A stretch of DNA of 64,000 bases from Acidobacteriaceae bacterium (GCA_003131585.1 PKVW01000010.1:16371-80370); one strand, 5' to 3'; positions 34,376-42,281 are shown, counted from the first letter of the stretch. Numbers and translations are program-made. Notes: generated by a model not told the origin, from the sequence alone.

Positions 34376-34864
34376 TCAACGCTGGAGCCGGCCAGCAGCA
34401 ATGCCCGCTACCGCACCAAATGCCCCGTACAGGAGAAAGTTCCCCCCGAACATAAAGAGGCCGAACACGGCTTGATCCAGTAGTCCTCTTGGGTCCGCGA
34501 GTCCAACGATCGCAGTGGGCCAAAGGAACAAGATAATCGCGGGGTTGGTGGGTTTGATGATAGCGATGATGGCCGCGACCACGAGCCCTATGCAGCCTGC
34601 CCCTAGGAACCAGCGCACACTTCTCCTGTGAAGGATCGTCATGGTATCGCCTGTTGAAGTTGCCATAAGAGCTGCGAAGCTCGCACGGCGTGGTAGAGAA
34701 TGCGACCGCCAGCGCGTGCGAGACACAAGCAAAGACAGAGTGCCAATGGCAAAAAGCGACAACTTGTCAACATTGTAGTTCCGATATCCCAGAACCATCC
34801 CGAGCACCACACCCGCATCGATGAAGATCAAAATCAACTTCGAAGACACCTTATGAGGCCCCAT
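34376..34864 (-). CDS. putative immunity protein C (multi-span membrane protein)
   Basis: A 162-aa protein with about four spans (LILIFIDAGVVLGMVLGY, FLGAGCIGLVVAAIIAIIK, AIILFLWPTAIVGLADP, AVFGLFMFGGNFLLYGAFGAVAGIA). ATG 34864 is used; the track start runs back through tip C in another frame. It lies 49 nt after tip C, whose Ala/Gly-rich hydrophobic character suggests a pore-forming toxin matched by a membrane-embedded immunity protein. Confidence 0.6.
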   Translation of the reverse strand: MGPHKVSSKLILIFIDAGVVLGMVLGYRNYNVDKLSLFAIGTLSLLVSRTRWRSHSLPRRASFAALMATSTGDTMTILHRRSVRWFLGAGCIGLVVAAIIAIIKPTNPAIILFLWPTAIVGLADPRGLLDQAVFGLFMFGGNFLLYGAFGAVAGIAAGRLQR

Positions 34865-34913
34865 ATCTAAAACCCTCCAAAGTCGTGCAGCGCTCCGCAT
34901 CCCCTTCTCTGTG

Positions 34914-35426
34914 TTAGTCTGCGGGAAGTCCGGGAGAAGGCGGCGGTGGCGGAAGAGGGGGATTAATAAAATTGCGAATCGTATCGTAGGTATCCTTGAG
35001 CCCCCCCGTCGCAAGGCCAACTGCTGTGGAAATCCGGTCCACCACGCCCACCGCTCCCTCTGGCTTTCCAACAAGGCCAGCAACGTCTCCTGCGGTTGTA
35101 GCGACCGCTGCCAGGCTCTGGTTGCCTCCAGTTGCCGCGCCAACTACTGGGCCCTGCGGAGAGCCATAAGCTTCAACAGCTTCGGTTCCCGCTGACACGT
35201 CGGTTTTGGTGGCTGTTCCCACAATTTGTGCCGTCCCTGAAACAAAGGACGCCGAACCGCCGATGCCCCCAACCAACGCGCCCACTACGCCAATCTCTGG
35301 ATTCGTTGCGACAACTGCGACCGCCGCGACCCCTGCGACAACCTTGAGTCCGCCCTTCGCGTATTGGAACACTTTGCTGGGTTCCGTCTTCGGAGGGTCT
35401 TTTTTATTCTGCGGCGGGTGGCCCAC
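34914..35426 (-). CDS. RHS C-terminal tip C, cut off from its core by a REP
   Basis: About 165 residues: linker QNKKDPPKTEPSKVFQYAKGG, then a hydrophobic Ala/Gly/Val-rich domain (LKVVAGVAAVAVVATNPEIGVVGALVGGIGGSA) and a Pro-rich end (NPPLPPPPPSPGLPAD). The linker QNKKDPP is shared with tip D (EPQNKKDPPQPKKGFW), which identifies it as an RHS tip. The first codons lie in the REP/inverted repeat at 35413, so the RHS part is displaced. Possibly pore-forming; inference only. Confidence 0.6.
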   Translation of the reverse strand: MGHPPQNKKDPPKTEPSKVFQYAKGGLKVVAGVAAVAVVATNPEIGVVGALVGGIGGSASFVSGTAQIVGTATKTDVSAGTEAVEAYGSPQGPVVGAATGGNQSLAAVATTAGDVAGLVGKPEGAVGVVDRISTAVGLATGGLKDTYDTIRNFINPPLPPPPPSPGLPAD

Positions 35427-35611
35427 CTTTAGCGGTTTCTGTGTGCATCAATCCCACAGAGGGTGCCCCATCCTTGCGTTTTTTGCAAGGGTGGGCGACG
35501 GTGCTGCCTGTGCTACGGTTTGTCATGCCAAAAAGTGCGGGGATGATCAACCCAATTGCGCAAGCATTCCCGACTCCCGCCCTTCGCAAAGTACGCGAAG
35601 GACGGGGCACC
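35413..35611. repeat. long inverted repeat, left arm (two family-b REPs)
   Basis: A 199-bp arm from GGCGGGTGGCCCACCTTTAG to GACGGGGCACC containing two REP hairpins. Its reverse complement occurs at 35961-36159 with one visible mismatch. A further REP tail (CCTGGGCCACCCGCC) follows to about 35660. Confidence 0.85.
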
Positions 35612-35662
35612 CGCTGGGCTGGTGATGCCAACGAGATCAAAAGCCTGGGCCACCCGCCAGTC

Positions 35663-35950
35663 TTCATCTGGCTTTCCCCGTCCCAGGTATAGGTGTGAGT
35701 GCCATCGCCGAGCGCGTTGCCGCTGGCGTCGTAACTCATGGCCGAGATGTGGTTATTGCCATCGGCGGTGACCGAGCCCATCGTGGTTTCCGTGCAGCCA
35801 TTGTACGTCGGCGACCAGCCCGCCTTCGAGAGCAGATTGCCCCAGGCGTCGTAGCTGAACTGATAGCCCCAGCAAGTGGAAGCGGTAATGGCGGTCGTGC
35901 CTGCCGACGTGATCGCGGGTTGGCCCGGGCTTTTGATCGCTTTGGCCTCA
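35663..35950 (-). pseudogene. RHS YD-repeat core segment between inverted repeats
   Basis: The frame reads YQFSYDAWGNLLSKAGWS, NNHISAMSYDASGNALGDG and HTYTWDGESQMKT, classic YD-repeat core. Both ends run into REP sequence, so it is an isolated segment lacking start, core end and tip. It is presently in the same orientation as the rest of the array. Confidence 0.8.
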
Positions 35951-35960
35951 CCGACACAGA

Positions 35961-36159
35961 GGTGCCCCGTCCTTCGCGTACTTTGCGAAGGGCGGGAGTC
36001 GGGAATGCTTGCGCAATTGGGTTGATCATCCCCGCACTTTTTGGCATGACAAACCGTAGCACAGGCAGCACCGTCGCCCACCCTTGCAAAAAACGCAAGG
36101 ATGGGGCACCCTCTGTGGGATTGATGCACACAGAAACCGCTGAAGGTGGGCCACCCGCC
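35961..36159. repeat. long inverted repeat, right arm
   Basis: Reverse complement of 35413-35611. It ends 22 nt before the stop of immunity gene D. Confidence 0.85.
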
Positions 36160-36181
36160 CCCCCGGTCGAACGACGGAAGA

Positions 36182-36682
36182 TTAGGCACGCACCGCTTCG
36201 GCTTCACGAAAAGCGGGCACTATGACTTCTCGCAGAAACTTCATTCTTCGCTCCACATCGGCTGCGTTTTCTGGTGTCGGGGGTACAGATACCGGGATGA
36301 CGTCCTTGGACGAGCGCCCTTCTTTGGCCAACTGGACCCATTCTGAAATCTCCCCCATGTACCCTTCCAAGGCCTGGGATGGAGTCTTGCAGGAATCCGT
36401 CACTAGGTATGCAGGCGGCACGTCTCCAAAGACAACCCACAGCCACTCGTCCACGTCAGCCCGCGATGATTCGATGCGAAAAAGGAACACCGCGACGATC
36501 CCGCCATAGCCGTCGCCGTAGTAGGCCTCCTGTATCGCTTTGCACCACGGGAAACCCCGAAGGTAGTTTTCGGCCCCGGACGCCATCACTCGCAACAGTC
36601 TGGTGTCCTCGTCGTCTCCGCCGATCATCTGGTCTAAGGAAACAACACCTTTGACCGGTATGCTGTGACCGCTTTTATCCAT
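36182..36682 (-). CDS. putative immunity protein D
   Basis: A 166-aa soluble acidic protein (DQMIGGDDEDTRLLRVMASGAENYLRGFPWCKAIQEAYYGDGYGG, ADVDEWLWVVFGDVPPAYLVTDSCKTPSQALEGYMGEISEWV, GRSSKDVIPVSVPPTPENA). The sequence has the look of a conserved polymorphic-toxin immunity family whose name I cannot give. It is cytoplasmic, matching the predicted nuclease tip D, whose gene ends 104 nt upstream. Confidence 0.7.
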   Translation of the reverse strand: MDKSGHSIPVKGVVSLDQMIGGDDEDTRLLRVMASGAENYLRGFPWCKAIQEAYYGDGYGGIVAVFLFRIESSRADVDEWLWVVFGDVPPAYLVTDSCKTPSQALEGYMGEISEWVQLAKEGRSSKDVIPVSVPPTPENAADVERRMKFLREVIVPAFREAEAVRA

Positions 36683-36786
36683 TTAGCCTTTCTTTGCGGG
36701 CCAGGGAGAACTCGTTAGCATCCACAGAATGCCGAGACTCACGAAGCAAATCAATCTGATTCCAATCGATCATGTCCTTGGTCACG

Positions 36787-37596
36787 TTAGAGCTCGCGGC
36801 CATCGCTGCTGTCGGGACCCTTCCTAGGATTTAATAAGCCGGGCGCTGGCATCGGAACTATTATAAGGATTTCCGTTGCTCCGCTCGCCGCGCCCTCGAT
36901 TGCGGCCCCGGTTGCTTTTACTGCGTCCGTTACGGCCTCCTTTGCACGAGCACCCCATCTAGCAAAATCCCCATTCTCCATGTGTTCAGCCATGTGCTCA
37001 GCGTGTTCCTGAGGTTTGAGATTCTCTGCAGCATTTGTTCCACCGTCCGTCAGCGCCTTGTTGTGGGCCATGTCGTAGAAGCGCCCGCGTACCGCATCGA
37101 AAGGCACCTTTTCGCCGGGATTGGCAGCTTCCCACAACTTGCGCGCTGCTGCAGGACTTATCCGAGCCACTCCGACGGCAAGAGCGCCTGTGAGAGATGC
37201 CCAAAAGCCCTTCTTTGGCTGCGGAGGATCTTTCTTATTTTGCGGTTCGGCCTTTTTAGCCTCAGCTTCGCCTTGCGATGCCGCGGCCTTCGCCTTGTCC
37301 GCCGCGAATCCGAAGAGGGGGTCCAGCCAGAAGTGGCCGTCGGCATCTACCCGGTTCACCGGCGCGTTCTCCACGTACGTGTACAGATTCAGGGTTTGCG
37401 GGTCGCCGAAGCTTGCGTATGGCACCGTCACCGGCTTCGCCGCCCAGTCCGGCGTCATGAATCTGCCGAGACTCGAGGCGTCGTACCTCGCGCCGAAGTT
37501 GTCCAGGCCAGACTCGGAATCCCGTTCTTTGCCGCCGAATTTGTAGTTCTGTGCGACGGTCGGGCAGTCGCAGCGGCTGTCGTATTTTGCGCCAAC
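36787..37596 (-). CDS. RHS core-end fragment with HNH-like nuclease tip D
   Basis: An open frame from a TGA at 37597-37599; it has no start of its own. The core end reads YKFGGKERDSESGLDNFGAR, GRFMTPDWAAKPVTVPYASF and LNLYTYVENAPVNRVDADGH. The tip then has a hydrophobic Ala-rich linker, shared QNKKDPP and a domain DMAHNKALTDGGTNAAENLKPQEHAEHMAEH, whose His/Asn spacing fits the HNH/Endo VII superfamily common in RHS toxins. It would cut DNA or RNA of a target cell. Its RHS part abuts the end of the previous cassette's immunity gene. Confidence 0.75.
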   Translation of the reverse strand, partial: VGAKYDSRCDCPTVAQNYKFGGKERDSESGLDNFGARYDASSLGRFMTPDWAAKPVTVPYASFGDPQTLNLYTYVENAPVNRVDADGHFWLDPLFGFAADKAKAAASQGEAEAKKAEPQNKKDPPQPKKGFWASLTGALAVGVARISPAAARKLWEAANPGEKVPFDAVRGRFYDMAHNKALTDGGTNAAENLKPQEHAEHMAEHMENGDFARWGARAKEAVTDAVKATGAAIEGAASGATEILIIVPMPAPGLLNPRKGPDSSDGREL

Positions 37597-37641
37597 TCAG
37601 GCGAACGCCTGTCGTAGTTGTACCTCCTTCAAATCGTAGGT

Positions 37642-38286
37642 TTATGGCTTGGTAGCCGCTTCAGCGTGAACTTTCGAAATGATTCCAACTTGTTGCATTG
37701 CCGAGAGGACTGAAACATCTGCGCGTTTACCTGAACGTGGGTCCTTCCAGTCCTCGTCCGAAACTAAATACCAGTCGTTGAGTTTCTGAACCGTTGCTGG
37801 CACAGATTTCTCGAAAACACCGATTGCCCTACCGGAAGCAGTTTCCGCGCACCAAAATGCACCTTGCACATAGGCCTGCCTATTTCGGTCATCCGCTCCA
37901 CGCCACCACATTCCATCAGTAAATCCATAAGGCCCTTGCCAGTGCTCAGCATATTTATCTGGCTTTGCACGAGGGGCCTTCTTGAGCGCATCAAGGATCA
38001 AGTCGCCAATCGCCGATTGATCCTTGTTTTCAGTCAAAGCCGCATCCACTATACGGATAACTGTTTCAAGGTCAGTTTGTGCAAAAGCGTTCTTACTCGA
38101 TAGAGCAGTTCTGTAGCAATGAACAAATCCAACTAACGACTGCGTTTTTTGCTCAGTTGAATATCCCTTCCAAGTATTGATACCTGGACTGCCCACGCTT
38201 CCGAATGGCGAACACGAGAGCAGAATGACGAACGTACCAATCGCCAAGCACTGCCGCGCAAAATAATTTCTATTGATTGGGGGCAT
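37642..38286 (-). CDS. putative immunity protein E, predicted lipoprotein
   Basis: A 214-aa protein. ATG 38286 gives a lipoprotein signal (CLAIGTFVILLSCSPFG), so it is exported. The mature part (LVGFVHCYRTALSSKN, GPYGFTDGMWWRGADDRNRQAYVQGAFWC) recalls the Rap1a/Tai-type amidase-immunity fold, but similarity is only suggestive. It overlaps the tip E gene by 17 nt. A periplasmic immunity protein is what a peptidoglycan-cleaving tip would need. Confidence 0.68.
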   Translation of the reverse strand: MPPINRNYFARQCLAIGTFVILLSCSPFGSVGSPGINTWKGYSTEQKTQSLVGFVHCYRTALSSKNAFAQTDLETVIRIVDAALTENKDQSAIGDLILDALKKAPRAKPDKYAEHWQGPYGFTDGMWWRGADDRNRQAYVQGAFWCAETASGRAIGVFEKSVPATVQKLNDWYLVSDEDWKDPRSGKRADVSVLSAMQQVGIISKVHAEAATKP

Positions 38287-39001
38287 AGTAAACAATCTCT
38301 CCATGTGTTGCATTAAAGACGGCACTCTGATGTGCCACCCCGTTAAACAGGCCGACGTTGGCCAGTATGGGACCACTGCTCCCGCGAGGTTGATCTCCTG
38401 AAACGCCTTCAGGACGTACTGAGGCTATATGACCATGGTCGGCGCCATGTTGAGTTGCAAAAACGAGCACTCCTTTGTTCGCTAATGCTTGCGCTTGGTC
38501 CGGCGTCACCGGTTGGTAACCATTCTTTGGGTTCGCGAGATTGTTGATTTGAGTATTTGCCGGGTAGTTGTTCCCCTTTGCGTCTGACAGCACGCCCGTA
38601 GTATTCGCCCCTGTGTGTTGCGCAATATCGCAAGCTGCCTCACTACAGTGCGTAGTCCCAGCAGTCGGTGTATTGGGCGCGTATTTCGAATTTGCCATCG
38701 CCGCATTTTGCGCATCGACCAGGGTTTGAACCTGATTTTGCGCCGTCTTGGCCGCCGCCTGGCCTGCCTTTTGCGCGTTCTGAGAAGCGGCGCATTCTGC
38801 TGACGCGGTGTCGTAGCAGGGGTTGCCGGAGTTGCTCTGGGCGTAGTCGCGGTGGCCGTCGGCATCTACGCGGTTCACCGGCCCATTCTCCACGTAAGTG
38901 TACAGATTCAGGGTTTGCGGGTCGCCGAAGCTTGCATATGGCACCGTCACCGGCTTCGCCGCCCAATCCGGCGTCATGAACCGCCCCAGGCGGGGCTTCA
39001 C
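38270..39001 (-). CDS. RHS core-end fragment with papain/NlpC-like amidase tip E
   Basis: The GTG overlaps the stop of immunity gene F (GTGA), then the same core end as cassette D (GRFMTPDWAAKPVTVPYASF, VENGPVNRVDADGH). The tip has an Ala/Gln coiled segment followed by TTHCSEAACDIAQHTGA with a candidate nucleophile Cys, LANKGVLVFATQHGADHGHIASV with a candidate His, and VFNATHGEIVYYAPNQ. This Cys...GHxA pattern is that of NlpC/P60 or Tae-type cell-wall amidases. Paired with a predicted lipoprotein immunity gene. Confidence 0.75.
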   Translation of the reverse strand: MKPRLGRFMTPDWAAKPVTVPYASFGDPQTLNLYTYVENGPVNRVDADGHRDYAQSNSGNPCYDTASAECAASQNAQKAGQAAAKTAQNQVQTLVDAQNAAMANSKYAPNTPTAGTTHCSEAACDIAQHTGANTTGVLSDAKGNNYPANTQINNLANPKNGYQPVTPDQAQALANKGVLVFATQHGADHGHIASVRPEGVSGDQPRGSSGPILANVGLFNGVAHQSAVFNATHGEIVYYAPNQ

Positions 39002-39399
39002 TGACCGCCTTCAAACCTGGCATCCATGATTCTTGTGATAACAAGCTGGCTTCCCACGACGCCATGCCTTCGCAGGGCGGCGTTGAAGCGTCCTTCAACG
39101 ACGACCCGGAATTTTCGATGCTCGTTCTTGGCACGCATGGCTTGTACTCCATCACTGTAGACGCTGTAAAGGCTTTCTTTGGGCAGAGAGATCGAGTCCG
39201 CCAGGGTGATTGCCGCCCTGCAATCGGGGCTGGTAAGTAAGGTCATGTGATAGCTCGCTTCCACGTATCCGAACACCCTCACTATTTTCCTGTCGTATTC
39301 CCTGCGGCCCGCAACAAGCTCACACGGTGTCAAAGGGCTTGGCATTTCTTGTGCCGAAACCAGGATCGAGATGCATGCGAATAAGAAAATTGTTCTCAT
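38998..39399 (-). CDS. putative immunity protein F, exported
   Basis: A 133-aa protein with signal peptide (IFLFACISILVSAQ) and the blocks CELVAGRREYDRKIVRVFGYVEASYHM, SPDCRAAITLAD and FRVVVEGRFNAALRRHG...LVITRIMDARF. It is a paralogue in layout of the gene at 40030-40425 (C-x-L, DGK.V.V.G.V, C, V.VEG.F.A). Its ATG overlaps the stop of the upstream RHS frame as ATGA. Probably a periplasmic immunity protein; family name unknown. Confidence 0.65.
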   Translation of the reverse strand: MRTIFLFACISILVSAQEMPSPLTPCELVAGRREYDRKIVRVFGYVEASYHMTLLTSPDCRAAITLADSISLPKESLYSVYSDGVQAMRAKNEHRKFRVVVEGRFNAALRRHGVVGSQLVITRIMDARFEGGQ

Positions 39400-40028
39400 G
39401 GCTTGATTCCTTGCGATTCCGCCCACTTTCTCGTCCCCTCGGTGTCTTCCTTAGACCGTTCCCTTACAGCGGCTTCTCGGAGGGTTTGCCTGTCGGCCTC
39501 CTCCCAGCTGGCCGTCGCATTTTCAACCACACCGTGCGAACCCAAGTGATCCGAAAAATAATAATGCACAGCTCCCGCGCTGTCGCGCCTCGCTACCCGC
39601 TGGCCGTTGAAAAAGACGTAGGTATTTTGGACGTTTCCGACCAGATCGGTCTCCGACAGGGAATCGCTGCTGTTGCCCCTCCAGTAGAGGGTTCCGGTAG
39701 CGCCGCTGGCGCAGGTGCCCGGAGTCGTGCCTTCCGTACACTTCTCCACCCGCTGGCCGTCGCCGTCGTAGATATACGAGTATCCGCCGGTGGCGATCAG
39801 CCGATTCTCCGCGTCGTAAACATACGATGCGGGGTTGTTGCTAGTCATGTTTCCTGCCGCATCGTAGTTGAAGCCCGAAAGCTGGTTGTTGGTGCCCGCC
39901 GACACGCTCAACGGCTCGTAGTAAGTCTTGCCCGAGATTCGGGTTCGATTCGTCAGATTGCTCCAAGAATCAATCGTAAACGTCTCGCCCCACTGCGGGC
40001 CGCTGGACGGTCCGCTGTTGATGCGAGA
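39396..40028 (-). pseudogene. RHS YD-repeat fragment F with deleted tip
   Basis: A frame of about 211 codons: WSNLTNRTRISGKTYYEPL, GFNYDAAGNMTSNNPASYVYDAENRLIATGGYSYIYDGDGQRVEK, YVFFNGQRVARRDSAGAVHYYFSDHLGSHGVVENATASW. It then passes directly into a charged end (EEADRQTLREAAVRERSKEDTEGTRKW) and stops at the ATG of gene F. The core end (DPxGL region) and most of a tip are missing, so an internal deletion probably disarmed the toxin while keeping its immunity gene. The 5' side abuts the stop of immunity gene G. Confidence 0.75.
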
Positions 40029-40029
40029 T

Positions 40030-40425
40030 TCAGCGAGTCACGAACCCTGACTTCCGGACGCGGCTGACCTCGATGCGGCTAATACAACCAAGTTGCAAGC
40101 AAACACGGGCCATGAATGTCCCTTCAACTGTAACTAAGAAGGGTCTTGGATCGAGTTTGAGGCGCTTATCTTCAACCCCTGAAATGAAGTCGGGGGGCTG
40201 TGAGTCCCTCGCGTATCTCAGGATCACAACCCTTGTGCATCCTTCACTGCCAATCGCGGTCGAATGTTGGTCTGCACTAACGAAACCGGTCACGATAACA
40301 GTCTTGCCATCATGCTTCTTCGCCGACTTGAGCAGAGTGCAGACGTCCAATGCAGCCCCTTGGCCGCAAGCCGAGATGGCTAAGAGCAAAACCGAGGCAA
40401 AAATCAGAGGAACTGTTCGGGTCAT
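40030..40425 (-). CDS. putative immunity protein G, predicted lipoprotein
   Basis: A 131-aa protein with signal and lipobox (ASVLLLAISAC), then LDVCTLLKSAKKHDGKTVIVTGFVSADQH, EGCTRVVIL and RPFLVTVEGTFMARVCLQLG...RIEVSRVRK. It shares its architecture with protein F. No toxin tip remains upstream; it is an orphan immunity gene at the upstream edge of the array, where sequence changes to a RAYT/REP scar. Confidence 0.62.
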   Translation of the reverse strand: MTRTVPLIFASVLLLAISACGQGAALDVCTLLKSAKKHDGKTVIVTGFVSADQHSTAIGSEGCTRVVILRYARDSQPPDFISGVEDKRLKLDPRPFLVTVEGTFMARVCLQLGCISRIEVSRVRKSGFVTR

Positions 40426-40497
40426 GGATTCTTCCTCTTTTCATATTCTTGTCGAGATAGTTCTACGCTGCCGTGAGCGGCCTCCTTAACAGTGTTT

Positions 40498-40590
40498 TGG
40501 CGGGTGGCCCACCCTTCTGTCCCACTGTTTCTCTCCCGTTCCGGAACTCTGGGTGCCCCGTCCTTGCGTTCTTTGCAAGGGCGGGTACGA
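40498..40590. repeat. family-b REP, left flank of decayed RAYT-2
   Basis: GGCGGGTGGCCCACCC, then GGGTGCCCCGTCCTTGCG and a TTGC...GCAA hairpin. Inverted relative to 41085-41170. Confidence 0.75.
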
Positions 40591-40615
40591 TGCTGCCGGT
40601 ACTATGGGGTCTGCT

Positions 40616-41045
40616 ATGCCCAGCGGCTTGCATCGCAGTTACGGCGCCCATCACCCCGCACTTTATCACTTGTTCGTGCTACCGGCGATTGCCTTTGCTT
40701 GGTTCGGGCGCAGAGCCGGAACCAGTTTCTCTCGATTCTGGACCAGACCCGCCTGCGTCACCGCTTCGTGGTCGTCGGATACGTCGTGATGCCGGAACAC
40801 ATCCACCTTCTATTGACTGAACCCGAGGTCGGAACTCCCTCTACCGTGATGCAAGTGTTGAAGACTTCAACGTATGGACGACGAAGAAGCGCGTGGAAAA
40901 GCTCCGGTATACGCATCGGAATCCGGTGAAACGAGGACTGGTGGAATCGCCCGAGCAATGGCGTTGAAGCAGTTATCGTTTCTATCTTCTGGAAGAGGCC
41001 GGGCCGGTAAGGGTGAATGAGGGATGGCCGCGATTTCGTTCCGGG
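40616..41045 (+). pseudogene. decayed REP-associated tyrosine transposase (RAYT-2)
   Basis: A transposase of the same superfamily as 1282-1755 but another subgroup, broken into three frames: MPSGLHRSYGAHHP, then HFITCSCYRRLPLLGS, then FVVVGYVVMPEHIHLLLTEPEVGTPSTVMQVLK with the HUH histidines, then after a deletion KLRYTHRNPVKRGLVESPEQW with an internal stop. Frameshifts lie near 40660 and 40710 and a deletion near 40870. Flanked by inverted family-b REPs, it is the probable past mobiliser of the REPs scattered through the RHS array. Confidence 0.82.
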
Positions 41046-41084
41046 ATCGTGCGGCGTAGCTTCGCAGCTGCAGGCGCTCGTGAT

Positions 41085-41170
41085 ACCCGTCCTTCGCAAA
41101 GTGCGCGAAGGACGGGGCATCCACTGTGTTGCTGACGCCAGCGAGATCAAAAGCCTGGGCCACCCGCTCG
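41085..41170. repeat. family-b REP, right flank of decayed RAYT-2
   Basis: CCTTCGCaaagtgCGCGAAGG, GGGGCATCC, and CCTGGGCCACCCGC. From here to 41371 I see no gene. Confidence 0.75.
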
Positions 41171-41371
41171 CCGGATATCTGCACTTTATCACTGAGCAGT
41201 GGCGCGTAGAAAGCCTGGGCCAGCAGCCCCCGATCTGGTTGACAGTCCCGACGCATAAGACTAGGGTTGTAGTTGAGGTGGATAACACCTTCTCCTCTTT
41301 CAGGTCCCCTGAACTAAGTCAGCTCATCTGAAGTTTTATTTCTTAGCAACCCCAACCCTAAGGAGGTTGCC

Positions 41372-41692
41372 ATGTTTGCACGCAATGTCTCCATCCGTCT
41401 GAAGCCCAATATGCTCTCCGATTACACGCGGGCATTTGAGAAAGACATCCTTCCTTTACTTCGTAAACAGGATGGCTTTAAGGACGAAATAACTTTCGCC
41501 GATCGCGGCGGAGTCGAGGTGACTGCAATCAGTCTGTGGGACAACAAGAACGTTGCCGACACTTACAACACCAATACCTATCCGCAAGTGTTGAATACGC
41601 TTGCGAGATTCATCGATGGAACGCCCAAGGTTCAGACCTGTGACGTCGTCAGCTCGACCTTCCATAAGCTTGCCATTGGCGTACCGGCGTAA
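41372..41692 (+). CDS. small ABM-like (dimeric alpha/beta barrel) protein
   Basis: A 106-aa protein (ARNVSIRLKPNMLSDYTRAFEKDILPLLRKQDGFKDEITFADRGGVEVTAISLWDNKNVADTYNTNTYPQVLNTL). The beta-alpha-beta-beta plan and the QDGF.DE block fit antibiotic-biosynthesis-monooxygenase/heme-degrading-like dimers. The function is not inferable. AAGGAGG lies 5 nt before ATG, one of the strongest ribosome sites in the window. Confidence 0.75.
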   Translation: MFARNVSIRLKPNMLSDYTRAFEKDILPLLRKQDGFKDEITFADRGGVEVTAISLWDNKNVADTYNTNTYPQVLNTLARFIDGTPKVQTCDVVSSTFHKLAIGVPA

Positions 41693-41835
41693 AGGACACT
41701 TTAAGCTTGTTGGCACGAGGGGGCGGCTTTACGTCCGCCTTCTCGGACCGCTCAACAGGCTTATTCGTAGGTCCCGAAATCCGTTGGGAGCGTGATCGAT
41801 ATGTATGCACTCGATTGGCGCCAAGGATGACAATC

Positions 41836-42102
41836 ATGCACCTAGCACTTCAAAACGCAGAAACTATCAATCGTCTGGTAGAACAGGGCGAATTCCTTCT
41901 GAAGACCTTTCATGCGGAGTACGAGAAAGATCCCGCAGGGTGGAATACCGAGTTCATGCGGGGCAACCTGGCAGGCTGGCGCAGCACACTACACACCTTG
42001 TTCCATGATTACGGTGAAGACGTGGTTAATCGCGTGCTCACCAAGACCTCCTTGACCATTCCCGACGGCGAAGTCCCAAGCAGTGCCATGCATGCCGTTT
42101 GA
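41836..42102 (+). CDS. hypothetical 88-aa protein
   Basis: The helical product begins MHLALQNAETINRLVEQGEFLLKTFHAEYEKD and ends VPSSAMHAV, with GWRSTLHTLFHDYGEDVVNRVLTKT in the middle. CAAGGA sits 9 nt before ATG 41836; ATG 41827, nine bases earlier, lacks one. The track start at 41707 includes unlikely sequence. No family recognised; same strand as the ABM-like gene. Confidence 0.55.
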   Translation: MHLALQNAETINRLVEQGEFLLKTFHAEYEKDPAGWNTEFMRGNLAGWRSTLHTLFHDYGEDVVNRVLTKTSLTIPDGEVPSSAMHAV

Positions 42103-42281
42103 GGCATCGTGCGCTCCGAAGACACTGCAGTCCGAACAGTCCGCGGAACGATGGAGATGACATTCCGGGCAAGGCGCGGAGTGATGTTTGGGGCGAAGAT
42201 CAGCTTTGCTGGGAGTGGCTGACCTAGGGTTGCGATGGTGTTGCAAGGCGCCAGCCCGCCGAGCTGTTCGCGAGGCGAATC

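Noticed and set aside
35404-36225. 267-aa and 176-aa ORFs crossing the inverted repeat
   Set aside because: Both run through REP hairpins on both sides; only the central RHS segment is genuine coding sequence.
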